Shown here in pieces: positions 9,423-19,682 of a stretch of DNA of 64,000 bases. The stretch is taken from assembly GCF_043290135.1 (NCBI RefSeq), contig NC_134701.1:8214001-8278000 (forward strand). Reading direction: 5' to 3'. Position 1 is the first letter of the stretch. Every line of letters starts with the position of its first letter. Under the pieces are notes generated by a model. The model was given only the letters and a program-made list of their open reading frames with translations, had not been told where the DNA came from and did no database searches. The position numbers and the translations under genes are program-made. The stretch is from Rhipicephalus microplus (Eukaryota; Arthropoda; Arachnida; Ixodida; Ixodidae).

Positions 9423-11784
9423 GTGTGTTGCTTTTTTCTTTGCGCTGATAGCTTTGAACGTATGTTCTTATGGTGGTGAGAGTAGAGCACGACTGTCTCC
9501 GTGGCGCAATAGGCTAGCACGATCGGCTGTTAACCGAAAGGTTGGACGTTTGAGCCCACCCGGTGGTTTCGGCGCTTTTTTTTTTCTTTGGGGCGATAGC
9601 TCTGAAGAAATGGTCTGACGGTGGTGAGAGTGGAGCACGACTGTCTCCGTGGCGCAGTTGGCTAGCGCGATCGACTGTTAACCGAAAGGTTGGAGGTTCG
9701 AGCCCACCCGGTGATGGTGTGGCGCTGATTTTTCTTTGTGCTGATAGCTTTGAAGATATGTTCTGATAGTGGTGAGAGTGGAGCAGGACTGTCTCCGTGG
9801 CGCAGTTGGCTAGCGCGATTGGCTGTTAACCGAAAGGTTGGAGGTTCGAGCCCACCCGGTGGTGGTGCGGCGCTTTTTTTTCTTTGTGCTGATAGCTCTG
9901 AAGAAATGTTCTGACGGTGGTAAGAGTGGAGAAGGACTGTCTCCGTGGCGCAATTGGCTAGCGCGATCGGCTGTTAACCGAAAAGTTGGAAGTTCGAGCT
10001 CTCCCAGTGGTTCTGCGGCGCTTTTTTTCTTCGCGCTGATAGCTTTAAAGATATGTTGTGATGGTGGTGAGAGTGGAGCAGGACTGTCTCCGTGGCGCAA
10101 TTGGCTAGCGCGATCGGCTGTTAACCGAAAGGTTGGAGGTTCGAGCCCACCCGGTGGTGGTGTGGCGCTTTTTTTTCTTTGCGCTGATAGCTTTGAAGAT
10201 ATGTTCTGATGGTGTTCAGAGTGGAGCAAGACTGTCTCCGTGGCGCAATGGGCGAGCGCGATTGGCTGTTAACCGAAAGGTTGGAGTTTCGAGCCCTCCC
10301 GGGAGTGGTGTGTTGCTTTTTTCTTTGTGGTAATAGCTTTGAAGATATGTTCTGATGGTGGTGATAGTGGAGCAGGACTGTCTGAAAGGCGCAATGGGCT
10401 AGCGCGATCGGCTGTTAACCGAAAAGTTGGAGTTTCGAGCCCACCCGGTGGTGGTGCGGCGCTTTTTTTTCTTTGGGCTGATAGCTCTGAAGAAATGTTC
10501 TGACGGTGGTGAGAGTGGAGCAGGACTGTCCCCGTGGCGCAATTGGCTAGCGCGATCGGCTGTTAACCGAAAGGTTGCAGGTTCGAGCCCACCTGGTGGT
10601 GGTGGTGCGGCACTTTTTTTCTCTTTGGGGCGATAGCTCTGAAGAAATGGTCTGACGGTGGTGAGAGTGGAGCACGACTGTCTCTGTGGCGCAATTGACT
10701 AGCGCGATCGGCTGTTAACCGAAAGGTTGGAGGTTCGAGCCCACCCGGTGGTAGTGCGGCGCTTTTTTTCCTTTGGGCTGATAGCTCTGAAGAAATGTTC
10801 TGACGGTGGTGAGAGTGGAGCAGGACTGTCCCCGTGGCGCCATTGGCTAGCGCGGTCGGCTGTTAACCGAAAAGTTGGAGGTTCGAGCCCTCCCGGGTGG
10901 GGTGTGTTGCTTTTTTCTTTGCGCTGATAGCTTTGAAGATATGTTCTGATGGTGGTGAGCGTGGAGCACGATTGTCTCCGTGGCGCAATTGGCTAGCGCG
11001 ATCGGCCGTTAACCGAAAGGTTGGAGGTTCGAGCCCACCCGGTGGTGGTGCGGCGCTTTTTTTTCTTTGGGCTGATAGCTTGAAAGATATGTTCTAATGG
11101 TGGTGAGAGTGGAGCAGGACTGTCTCCGTGGCGCAATCGGCCAGCGCGATCGGCTGTTAACCAAAAAGTTGGAGGTTCGAGCCCTCCCGGGAGTGGTGTG
11201 TTGCTTTTTTCTTTGCGCTGATAGCTTTGAAGATATGTTCTGATGGTGGTAAAAGTGGAGCACAACTGTCTCCGTGGGGCAATTGGCTAGCGCGGTCGGC
11301 TGTTAACCGAAAGGTTGGAGGTTCGAGCCCACCCGGTGGTGGTGCGGCGCTTTTTTTTCTTTGGGCTGATAGCTCACAAGAAATGTTCTGACGGTGGTGA
11401 GAGTGGAGCAGGACTGTCTCCGTGGCACAATTGGCTAGCGCGATCGGCTGTTAACCGAAAAGTGATAGGTTCGAGCTCTCCCGGGAGGGGTGTGTTGCTT
11501 TTTTCTTTGCGGTGATAGCTTTGAACGTATGTTCTTATGGTGGTGACAGTAGAGCACGACTGTCTCCGTGGCGCAATAGGCTAGCGCGATCGGCTGTTAA
11601 CCGAAAGGTTGGAGGTTTGAGCCCACCCGGTGGTGGTGCGGCGCTTTTTTTTTCTTTGGGGCGATAGCTCTGAAGATATGTTCTGATGGTGGTGAGAGTG
11701 GAGCAAGACTGTCTCCGTGGCGCAATGGGCTAGCGCGATCGGCTGTTAACCGAAACATTGGAGTTTCGAGCCCTCCCGGGAGTG
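8906..11784 (+). tRNA. 20 tRNA-Asn(GTT)-like units
   Basis: First anticodon base at 8940, 9089, 9235, 9383, 9529, 9677, 9825, 9973, 10120, 10268, 10414, 10562, 10714, 10862, 11008, 11156, 11302, 11450, 11596 and 11745. Class B units are 9089, 9383, 10268, 10862, 11156, 11450 and 11745. Units 8940 and 11008 have C33. Unit 9677 has A31, breaking the pair that closes the anticodon loop, and its T run is only T5 after a GA interruption. Units 9383 and 11450 have T stem 5' strand ATAGG, which pairs poorly. Confidence 0.85.
10595..10607 (+). repeat. expanded GGT run in a unit trailer
   Basis: The acceptor/trailer GGTGGTGGTG is extended by one GGT repeat here. This explains most of the unusual 152-bp spacing from unit 10562 to unit 10714. 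It adds bases inside the predicted acceptor end of unit 10562, so the true 3' end of that tRNA is unclear. Confidence 0.7.
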
Positions 11785-11856
11785 GTGTGTTGCTTTTTTC
11801 TTTGCGCTGATAGCTTTGAAGAAATGTTCTGATGGTGGTGAGAGTGGAGCAGGACT

Positions 11857-11930
11857 TTCTCCGTGGCGCAATTGGCTAGCGCGATCGGCTCTTAACCGAA
11901 AGGTTGGAGGTTTGAGCCCACCCGGTGGTG
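11857..11930 (+). tRNA. tRNA-Asn-derived unit with anticodon CTT (Lys AAG)
   Basis: Loop CTCTTAA carries G34 to C, so the anticodon reads the Lys codon AAG. U33, A37 and A38 are kept. The body is class A with B box GGTTTGAGCCC. Because Asn identity depends on GUU and G73, this unit should lose AsnRS recognition. Charging by LysRS is possible in principle but not shown. Confidence 0.75.
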
Positions 11931-12300
11931 GTGCGGCGCTTTTTTTTTCTTTGGGGTGATAGCTCTGAATAAATGTTCTGACAGCGGTGAGAGTAGAGCA
12001 CAACTGTCTCCATGGGGCAATTGGCTAGCGCGGTCTGCTGTTAACCGAAAGGTTGGAGGTTCGAGCCCACCCGGTGGTGGTGCGGCGCTTTTTTTTTCTT
12101 TGGGCTGATAGCTCTGAAGACATGTTCTGACGGTGGTGAGAGTGGAGCAGGACTGTCTCCGTGGCACAATTGGCTAGCGCGATCGGCTGTTAACCGAAAA
12201 GTGAGAGGTTCGAGCTCTCCCGGGAGGGGTGTGTTGCTTTTTTCTTTGCGCTGATAGCTTTGAACGTATGTTCTTACGGTGGTGAGAGTGGAGCACGACT

Positions 12301-12374
12301 GTTTCCGTGGCGCAATAGGCTAGCGCGTTCGGCTGTTAATCGAACGGTTGGAGGTTCGAGCCCACCCTGTGATG
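12301..12374 (+). tRNA. tRNA-Asn(GTT)-like with T27 and paired anticodon stem
   Basis: Anticodon stem TTCGG/TCGAA pairs throughout with a G-U at 31:39. The acceptor is GTTTCCG with CTGTGAT, which has mismatches at 4:69 and 6:67. The T stem keeps the A-A clash. B box is consensus. Related units at 26310 and 51150 (first anticodon base) share the TAATCGAACGG string but have A27. Confidence 0.75.
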
Positions 12375-12748
12375 GTGCAGCGCTTTTTTTTTTCTTTGGG
12401 GCGATAGCTCTGAAGAAATGGTCTGACGGTGTTGAGAGTGGAGCACGACTGTCTCCGTGGGGCAATTGGCTAGCGCGATCGGCTGTTAACCGAAAGTTTG
12501 GAGGTTCGAGCCCACCCGGTGGTGGTGCGGCGCTTTCTTTTTCTTTGGGCTGAGAGCTTTGAAGATATGTTCTGACGGTGGTGAGAGTGGAGCAGGACTC
12601 TCTCCGTGGCGCAATTGGCTAGCGCGATTTCGTTGTTAACCGAAAAATTGGAGGTTTGAGCCCACCCGGTGGTGGTGCGGCGCTTTTTTTTCTTTGCGCT
12701 GATAGCTTTGAAGATATGTTCTGATGGTGGTGAGAGTGGAGCAAGACT

Positions 12749-12822
12749 GTCTCCGTGGCGCATTGGGCTAGCGCGATCGGCTTTTAACCGAAACATTGGA
12801 GGTTCGAGCCCTCCCGGGAGTG
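12749..12822 (+). tRNA. tRNA-Asn-derived unit with anticodon TTT (Lys AAA)
   Basis: Loop CTTTTAA carries G34 to T. The unit is class B (CCTCCCGGGAGTGG), has consensus B box GGTTCGAGCCC and an intact A box. The same change is present in the duplicate near 22047 and the related unit near 23666, which differ at the T-arm start. Confidence 0.78.
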
Positions 12823-12894
12823 GTGTGTTGCTTTTTTCTTTGCGCTGATAGCTTTGAAGATATGTTCTGATGGTGGTGAGAGTGGAGCAGGACT

Positions 12895-13709
12895 GTCTCC
12901 GTGGCGCAATTGGCTAGCGCGATCGGCTGTTAACCGAAAGGTTGAAGGTTTGAGCCCACCCGGTGGTGGTCCGGCGCTTTTTTTTCTTTGGGGTGATAGC
13001 TCTGAATAAATGTTCTGACGGCGGTGAGAGTGGAGCACAACTGCCTCCGTGGGGCAATTGGCTAGCGCGGTCGGCTGTTAACCGAAAGGTTGGAGGTTCG
13101 AGCCCACCCGGTGGTGGTGCGGCGCTTTTTTTTTCTTTGGGCTGATAGCTCAGAAGAAATGTTCTGACGGTGGTGAGAGTGGAGCAGGACTGTCTCCGTG
13201 GCACAATTGGCTGGCGCGATCGGCTGTTAACCGAAAAGTGATAGGTTCGAGCTCTCCCGGGAGGGGTGTGTTGCTTTTTTCTTTGCGCTGATAGCTTTGA
13301 AGATATGTTCTGATGGTGGTGAGAGTGGAGCAGGACTGTCTCCGTGGCGCAATTGGCTAGCGCGATCGGCTGTTAACCGAAAGGTTGAAGGTTTGAGCCC
13401 ACCCGGTGGTGGTGCGGCGCTTTTTTTTCTTTGGGGTGATAGCTCTGAATAAATGTTCTGACGGCAGTGAGAGTGGAGCACAACTGCCTCCGTGGGGCAA
13501 TTGGCTAGCGCGGTCGGCTGTTAACCGAAAGGTTGGAGGTTCGAGCCCACCCGGTGGTGGTGCGGCGCTTTTTTTTTTCTTTAGGCTGATAGCTCAGAAA
13601 AAATGTTCTGACGGTGGTGAGAGTGGAGCAGGACTGTCTCCGTGGCACAATTGGCTGGCGCGATCAGCTGTTAACCGAAAAGTGATAGGTTCGAGCTCTC
13701 CCGGGAGGG
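12895..13709 (+). repeat. three-unit local tandem duplication, 443 bp
   Basis: Units 12929, 13077 and 13226 are repeated as 13372, 13520 and 13670. The related region at 22.2-22.7 kb has only one copy of the triplet: offset changes from 9298 before it to 8854 after it, a difference of one triplet. The duplication, or its loss in the other copy, is therefore later than the larger duplication. Confidence 0.83.
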
Positions 13710-14078
13710 GTGTGTTGCTTTTTTCTTTGCGCTGATAGCTTTGAACGTATGTTCTTATGGTGGTGAGAGTAGAGCACGACTGTCTCCGTGGCGCAATAGG
13801 CTAGCGCGATCGGCTGTTAACCGAAAGGTTGGAGGTTTGAGCCCACCCGGTGGTGGTGCGGCGCTTTTTTTTCTGTGGGTTGATAGCTTTGATGATATGT
13901 TCTGATGGTGGTGAGAGTGAAGCAGGACTGTCTCCGTGGCACAATTGGCTAGCGCGATCGGCTGTTAACCGAAAGGTTGGAGGTTCGAGCCCACCCTGTG
14001 ATGGTGAGGCGCTTTTTTTTTCTTTGGGGCGATAGCTCTGAAGAAATGGTCTGACGGTGGTGAGAGTGGAGCACGACT

Positions 14079-14152
14079 GTCTCTGTGGCGCAATAGGCTA
14101 GCGCGATCGGCCTTTAACCGAAAGTTTGGAGGTTCAAGCCCACCCGGTGGTG
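14079..14152 (+). tRNA. tRNA-Asn-derived unit with C33 and anticodon TTT
   Basis: The loop reads CCTTTAA, so both U33 and G34 are changed. The duplicate at 22967 (first anticodon base) has C33 with GTT, so the G34 change came after C33 in this copy. The T loop reads GGTTCAAGCCC, losing the B-box G. Three defects together suggest a pseudogene. Confidence 0.72.
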
Positions 14153-14812
14153 GTTCGGCGCTTTTTTTTCTTTGGGCTGATAGCTTGAAAGATATGTTCT
14201 AATGGTGGTGAGAGTGGAGCAGGACTGTCTCCGTGGCGCAATTGGCCAGCGCGATCGGCTGTTAACTAAAAAGTTGGAGGTTCGAGCCCTCCCGGGAGAA
14301 GTGTGTTGCTTTTTTCTTTGCGCTGATAGCTTTTAAGATATGTTCTGATGGTGGTCAGAGTAGAGCAGGACTGTCTCCGTGGCACAATTGGCTAGCGCGA
14401 TCGGCTGTTAACCGAAAGGTTGGAGGTTTGAGCCCACCCGGTGGTGGTGCGGCGCTTTTTTTTGGGGTGATAGCTCTGAATAAATGTTCTGACAGCGGTG
14501 AGAGTGGAGCACAACTGTCTCCGTGGAGCAATTGGCTAGCGCGGTCGGCTGTTAACCGAAAGGTTGGAGGTTCGAGCCCACCCGATGGTGGTGCGGCGCT
14601 TTTTTTTCTTTGGGCTGATAGCTCTGAGGAAATGTTCTGACGGTGGTGAGAGTAGAGCAGGACTGTCTCCGTGGCGCAATTGGCTAGCGCGATCGGCTGT
14701 TAACCGAAAAATTGGAGGTTCGAGCCCACCCGGTGGTGGTGCGGTGCTTTTTTTTCTTTGGGCTGATAGCTTTGAAGATAAGTTCTCATGGTGGTGAGAG
14801 TGGAGCAGGACT

Positions 14813-14886
14813 GTCTCTGTGGCGCAATTGGCTAGCGCGTTTGGCTGTTAACCGAAAGGTTGGAGGTTTGAGCTCACCCGGTGGTG
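14813..14886 (+). tRNA. class A tRNA-Asn(GTT) with paired anticodon stem, weak B box
   Basis: Like the unit at 23813, with which its spacer and body share unusual bases (AAGATAAGTTCTCATGG upstream), it has T27 and a paired anticodon stem. Its B box reads GGTTTGAGCTC, losing C56 and another consensus base, so transcription should be weaker. Confidence 0.75.
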
Positions 14887-14961
14887 GTGCGGCGCTTTTT
14901 TTTCTGTGGGCTGATAGCTTTGATGATATGTTCTGATGGTGGTGAGAGTGAAGTTAGGACT

Positions 14962-16215
14962 TTCTCCGTGGCACAAATGGCTAGCGCGATCGGCTGTTAA
15001 CCGAAAGGTTGGAGGTTCGAGCCCTCCCGGGTGGGGTGTGTTGCTTTTTTCTTTGCGCTGATAGCTTTGAAGATATGTTCTGATGGTGGTGAGCGTGGAG
15101 CACGATTGTCTCCGTGGCGCAATTGGCTAGCGCGATCGGCCGTTAACCGAAAGGTTGGAGGTTCGAGCCCACCCGGTGGTGTTTCGGCGCTTTTTTTTCT
15201 TTGGGCTGATAGCTTTGAAGATATGTTCTGATGGTGGTGAGAGTGAAGCAGGACTGTCTCCGTTGCACAATTGGCTAGCGCGATTGGCTGTTAACCGAAA
15301 GGTTGGAGGTTCGAGCCCACCCGGTGTCGGTGCGGTGCTTTTTTTTCTTTGTGCTGATAGCTTTGAAGATATGTTCTGATGGTGGTGAGAGTGGAGCAGG
15401 ACTGTCTCCGTGGCGCAATTGGCTTGCGCGATCGGCTGTTAACCGAAACGTTGGAGGTTCGAGCCCACCCGGTAGTGGTGCGGCGCTTTTTTTTCTTTGC
15501 GCTGATAGCTTTGAAGATATGTTCTGATGGTGGTGAGAGTGGAGCAAGACTGTCCCCGTGCCGCAATGGGCTAGCACGATCGGCTGTTAACCGAAGGGTT
15601 GGAGGTTCGAGCCCACCCTGTGGTGGTGCGGCGCTTTTTTTTCTTTGTGGTAATAGCTTTGAAGATATGTTCTGATGGTGGTGAGAGTAGAGCAGGACTG
15701 TCTCCATGGCGCGATTTGCTAGCGCGATCGGCTGTTAACCGAAAGGTTGGAGTTTCGAGCCCACCTGGTGGTGGAGCGGCGCTTTTTTTCTTTGGGCTGA
15801 AAGCTCTGAAGAAATGTTCTGACGGTGGTGAGAGTGGAGCAGGACTGTCTCCGTGGCGCAATTGGCAAGCGTGATCGGCTGTTAACCAAAAGGTTCGAGG
15901 TTCGAGCCCACGCGGTGGTGGTGCGGCGCTTTTTTTTCTTTTGGGCGAAAGCTCTGAAGAAATGGTCTGACGGCGGTGAGAGTGGAGCACGACTGTCTCC
16001 GTGGCGCAGTTGGCTAGTGCGATCGACTGTTAACCGAAAGGTTGGAGGTTCGAGCCCACCCGGTGATGGTGTGGTGCTGATTTTTCTTTGTGCTGATAGC
16101 TTTGAAGATATGTTCTGATGGTGGGGAGAGTGGAGCAGGGCTGTCTCCGTGGACCATTGGCTAGCGCGATTGGCTGTTAACCGAAAGGTTGGAGGTTCGA
16201 GCCCACCCGGTGGTG
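14962..16215 (+). repeat. segment recurring at 16879-18131, offset 1916-1917 bp
   Basis: Nine units, 14996-16176, match 16913-18092. Shared markers include the GTGGACCATT unit and the A31 unit with GATTTTTC trailer. The offset is 13 units. Confidence 0.84.
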
Positions 16216-16436
16216 GTGCGGCGCTTTTTTTTCTTTGCGCTGATAGCTTTGAAGATATGTTCTGATGGTCGTGAAAGTGGAGCAGGACTGTCTCCGTGGC
16301 GCAATCGGCTTGCGCGATCGGCTGTTAACCAAAAGGTTGGAGGTTCGAGCCCAACCGGTGGTGGTGCGGCGCTTTTTTTCTTTGGGGTGATAGCTCTGAA
16401 GAAATGTTCTGACGGTGGTGAGAGTGGAGCACGACT

Positions 16437-18869
16437 GCCTCCGTGGGGCAATTGGCTAGCGCGGTCGGCTGTTAACCGAAAGGTTGGAGGTTCGAGCCAA
16501 CCCGGTGGTGGTGCGGCGCTTTTTTTTCTTTGGGCTGATAGCTCTGAAGAAATGTTTTGACGGTGGTGAGAGTGGAGCAGGACTGTCTCCGTGGCACAAT
16601 TGACTAGCGCGATTGGCTGTTAACCGAAAAGTGGGAGGTTCGAGCTCTCCCGGGAGGGGTGTGTTGCTTTTTTCTTTGCGCTGATAGCTTTGAACGTATG
16701 TTCTTACGGTGGTGAGAGTGGAGCACGACTGTCTCCGTGGCGCAATAGGCTAGCGCGATCGGCTGTTAACCGAAAGGTTTGAGGTTTGAGCTCACCCGGT
16801 GGTGGTGCGGCGCTTTTTTTTCTGTGGGCTGATAGCTTTGATGATATGTTCTGATGGTGGTGAGAGTGAGTTAGGACTTTCTCCGTGGCACAATTGGCTA
16901 GCGCGATCGGCTGTTAACCGAAAGGTTGGAGGTTCGAGCCCTCCCGGGTGGGGTGTGTTGCTTTTTTCTTTGCGCTGATAGCTTTGAAGATATGTTCTGA
17001 TGGTGGTGAGCGTGGAGCACGATTGTCTCCGTGGCGCAATTGGCTAGCGCGATCGGCCGTTAACCGAAAGGTTGGAGGTTCGAGCCCACCCGGTGGTGGT
17101 TCGGCGCTTTTTTTTCTTTGGGCTGATAGCTTTGAAGATATGTTCTGATGGTGGTGAGAGTGAAGCAGGACTGTCTCCGTGGCACAATTGGCTAGCGCGA
17201 TTGGCTGTTAACCGAAAGGTTGGAGGTTCGAGCCCACCCGGTGTCGGTGCGGTGCTTTTTTTCTTTGTGCTGATAGCTTTGAAGATATGTTCTGATGGTG
17301 GTGAGAGTGGAGCAGGACTGTCTCCGTGGCGCAATTGGCTTGCGCGATCGGCTGTTAACCGAAACGTTGGAGGTTCGAGCCCACCCGGTAGTGGTGCGGC
17401 GCTTTTTTTTCTTTGCGCTGATAGCTTTGAAGATATGTTCTGATGGTGGTGAGAGTGGAGCAAGACTGTCCCCGTGGCGCAATGGGCTAGCACGATCGGC
17501 TGTTAACCGAAGGGCTGGAGGTTCGAGCCCACCCTGTGGTGGTGCGGCGCTTTTTTTTCTTTGTGGTAATAGCTTTGAAGATATGTTCTGATGGTGGTGA
17601 GAGTAGAGCAGGACTGTCTCCATGGCGCGATTTGCTAGCGCGATCGGCTGTTAACCGAAAGGTTGGAGTTTCGAGCCCACCCGGTGGTGGAGCGGCGCTT
17701 TTTTTCTTTTGGCTGAAAGCTCTGAAGAAATGTTCTGACGGTGGTGAGAGTGGAGCAGGACTGTCTCCGTGGCGCAATTGGCAAGCGTGATCGGCTGTTA
17801 ACCAAAAGGTTCGAGGTTCGAGCCCACGCGGTGGTGGTGCGGCGCTTTTTTTTCTTTTGGGCGATAGCTCTGAAGAAATGGTCTGACGGTGGTGAGAGTG
17901 GAGCACGACTGTCTCCGTGGCGCAGTTGGCTAGTGCGATCGACTGTTAACCGAAAGGTTGGAGGTTCGAGCCCACCCGGTGATGGTGTGGTGCTGATTTT
18001 TCTTTGTGCTGATAGCTTTGAAGATATGTTCTGATGGTGTGGAGAGTGGAGCAGGGCTGTCTCCGTGGACCATTTGCTAGCGCGATTGGCTGTTAACCGA
18101 AAGGTTGGAGATTCGAGCCCACCCGGTGGTGGTGCGGTGCTTTTTTTTCTTTGGGCTGATAGCTTTGAAGATATGTTCTGATGGTGGTGAGAGTGGAGCA
18201 GGACTGTCTCCGTGGCGCAATTGGCTTGCGCGATCGGCTGTTAACCGAAAGTTTGGGGGTTCGAGCCCACCCGGTGGTGGTGCGGCGCTTTTTTTTCTTT
18301 GCGCTGATAGCTTTGAAGATATGTTCTGATGGTGGTGAGAGTGGAGCAAGACTGTCTCCGTGGCGCAATGGGCTAGCGCGATCGGCTGTTAACCGAAACA
18401 TTGGAGTTTCGAGCCCTCCCGGGAGTGGTGTGTTGCTTTTTTTTTGCGCTGATAGCTTTGAAGATATGTTCTGATGGTGGTGAGAGTGGAGCAGGACTGT
18501 CTCCGTGGCGCAATTGGCTAGCACGATCGGCTGTTAACCGAAAGGTTGGAGGTTTGAGCCCACCCGGTGGTGGTGCGGCGCTTTTTTTTTCTTTGGGGTG
18601 ATAGCTCTGAATAAATGTTCTGACGGCGGTGAGAGTGGAGCACAACTGTCTCCGTGGGGCAATTGGCTAGCGCGGTCGGCTGTTAACAGAAACGTTGGAG
18701 TTTCGAGCCCACCCGGTGGTGGTGCGGCGCTTTTTTTTCTTTGGGCTGATAGCTCTGAAGAAATATTCTGACGGTGGTGAGAGTGGAGCAGGACTGTCTC
18801 CGTGGCACAATTGGCTAGCGCGATCGGCTGTTAACCGAAAAGTGAGAGGTTCGAGCTCTCCCGGGAGGG
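16437..18869 (+). repeat. segment recurring at 24067-26203, offsets 7630 and 7335 bp
   Basis: Units 16471-17207 match 24101-24837 at offset 7630; units 17650-18830 match 24985-26164 at about 7335. The downstream copy lacks the two units corresponding to 17354 and 17502, a clean two-unit loss of about 295 bp. The truncated unit at 23961 sits just before this copy. Confidence 0.82.
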
Positions 18870-19608
18870 GTGTGTTGCTTTTTTCTTGGCGCTGATAGCT
18901 TTGAACGTATGTTCTTACGGTGGTGAGAGTGGAGCAGGACTGTCTCCGTGGCGCATTTGGCTTGCGCGATCGGCTGTTAACCGAAACGTTGGAGGTTCGA
19001 GCCCACCCGGTAGTGGTGCGGCGCTTTTTTTTTCTTTGCGCTGATAGCTTTGAAGATATGTTCTGATGGTGGTGAGAGTGGAGCAAGACTGTCCCCGTGG
19101 CGCAATGGGCTAGCACGATCGGCTGTTAACCGAAGGGTTGGAGGTTCGCGCCCACCCTGTGGTGGTGCGGCGCTTTTTTTTCTTTGTGGTAATAGCTTTG
19201 AAGATATGTTCTGATGGTGGTGAGAGTAGAGCAGGACTGTCTCCATGGCGCGATTTGCTAGCGCGATCGGCTGTTAACCGAAAGGTTGGAGTTTCGAGCC
19301 CACCCGGTGGTGGAGCGGCGCTTTTTTTCTTTGGGCTGAAAGCTCTGAAGAAATGTTCTGACGGTGGTGAGAGTGGAGCAGGACTGTCTCCGTGGCGCAA
19401 TGGGCTAGCGCGATCGGCTGTTAACCGAAAGGTTGGAGGTTCGAGCCCACCCTGTGATGGTGCAGCGCTTTTTTTTTCTTTGGGGCGATAGCTCTGAAGA
19501 AATGGTCTGACGGTGTTGAGAGTGGAGCACGACTGTCTCCGTGGGGCAATTGGCTAGCGCGATCGGCTGTTAACCGAACGTTTGAAGGTTTGAGCCCACC
19601 CGGTGGTG
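18648..19608 (+). repeat. segment recurring at 20863-21822, offset about 2215 bp
   Basis: Units 18682-19569 match 20897-21783 in order, sharing AAATATTCTGACGG spacers and GCACGATCGG bodies. The offset is 15 units. Confidence 0.82.
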
Positions 19609-19682
19609 GTGCGGCGCTTTTTTTTCTTTGGGGTGATAGCACTGAATAAATGTTCTGACGGCGGTGAGAGTGGAGCACAACT

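Larger units (their letters stand above)
11857..14738 (+). tRNA. 20 tRNA-Asn-like units with Lys-type anticodon variants
   Basis: First anticodon base at 11891, 12040, 12189, 12335, 12485, 12635, 12783, 12929, 13077, 13226, 13372, 13520, 13670, 13816, 13964, 14113, 14261, 14407, 14551 and 14699. Class B units are 12189, 12783, 13226, 13670 and 14261. Unit 11891 reads CTT; 12783 and 14113 read TTT. Unit 12635 has an extra base in the anticodon arm. Many B boxes here are GGTTTGAGCCC. Confidence 0.85.
12451..14738 (+). repeat. segment recurring at 21749-23592, offsets 9298 and 8854 bp
   Basis: Units 12485-13226 match 21783-22524, and 13816-14699 match 22670-23553. Shared markers are the TTT anticodon of 12783/22081, the ATTTCG insertion of 12635/21933 and the C33 of 14113/22967. 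The offset change is the three-unit local duplication. Confidence 0.82.
14813..17689 (+). tRNA. 20 tRNA-Asn(GTT)-like units
   Basis: First anticodon base at 14847, 14996, 15142, 15290, 15438, 15586, 15734, 15881, 16029, 16176, 16324, 16471, 16619, 16765, 16913, 17059, 17207, 17354, 17502 and 17650. Class B units are 14996, 16619 and 16913. Units 15142 and 17059 have C33; 16029 has A31. Unit 16176 has a shortened D-stem side (GTGGACCATTGG), so its A box is damaged. Unit 14847 has T27 and a fully paired anticodon stem. Confidence 0.84.
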
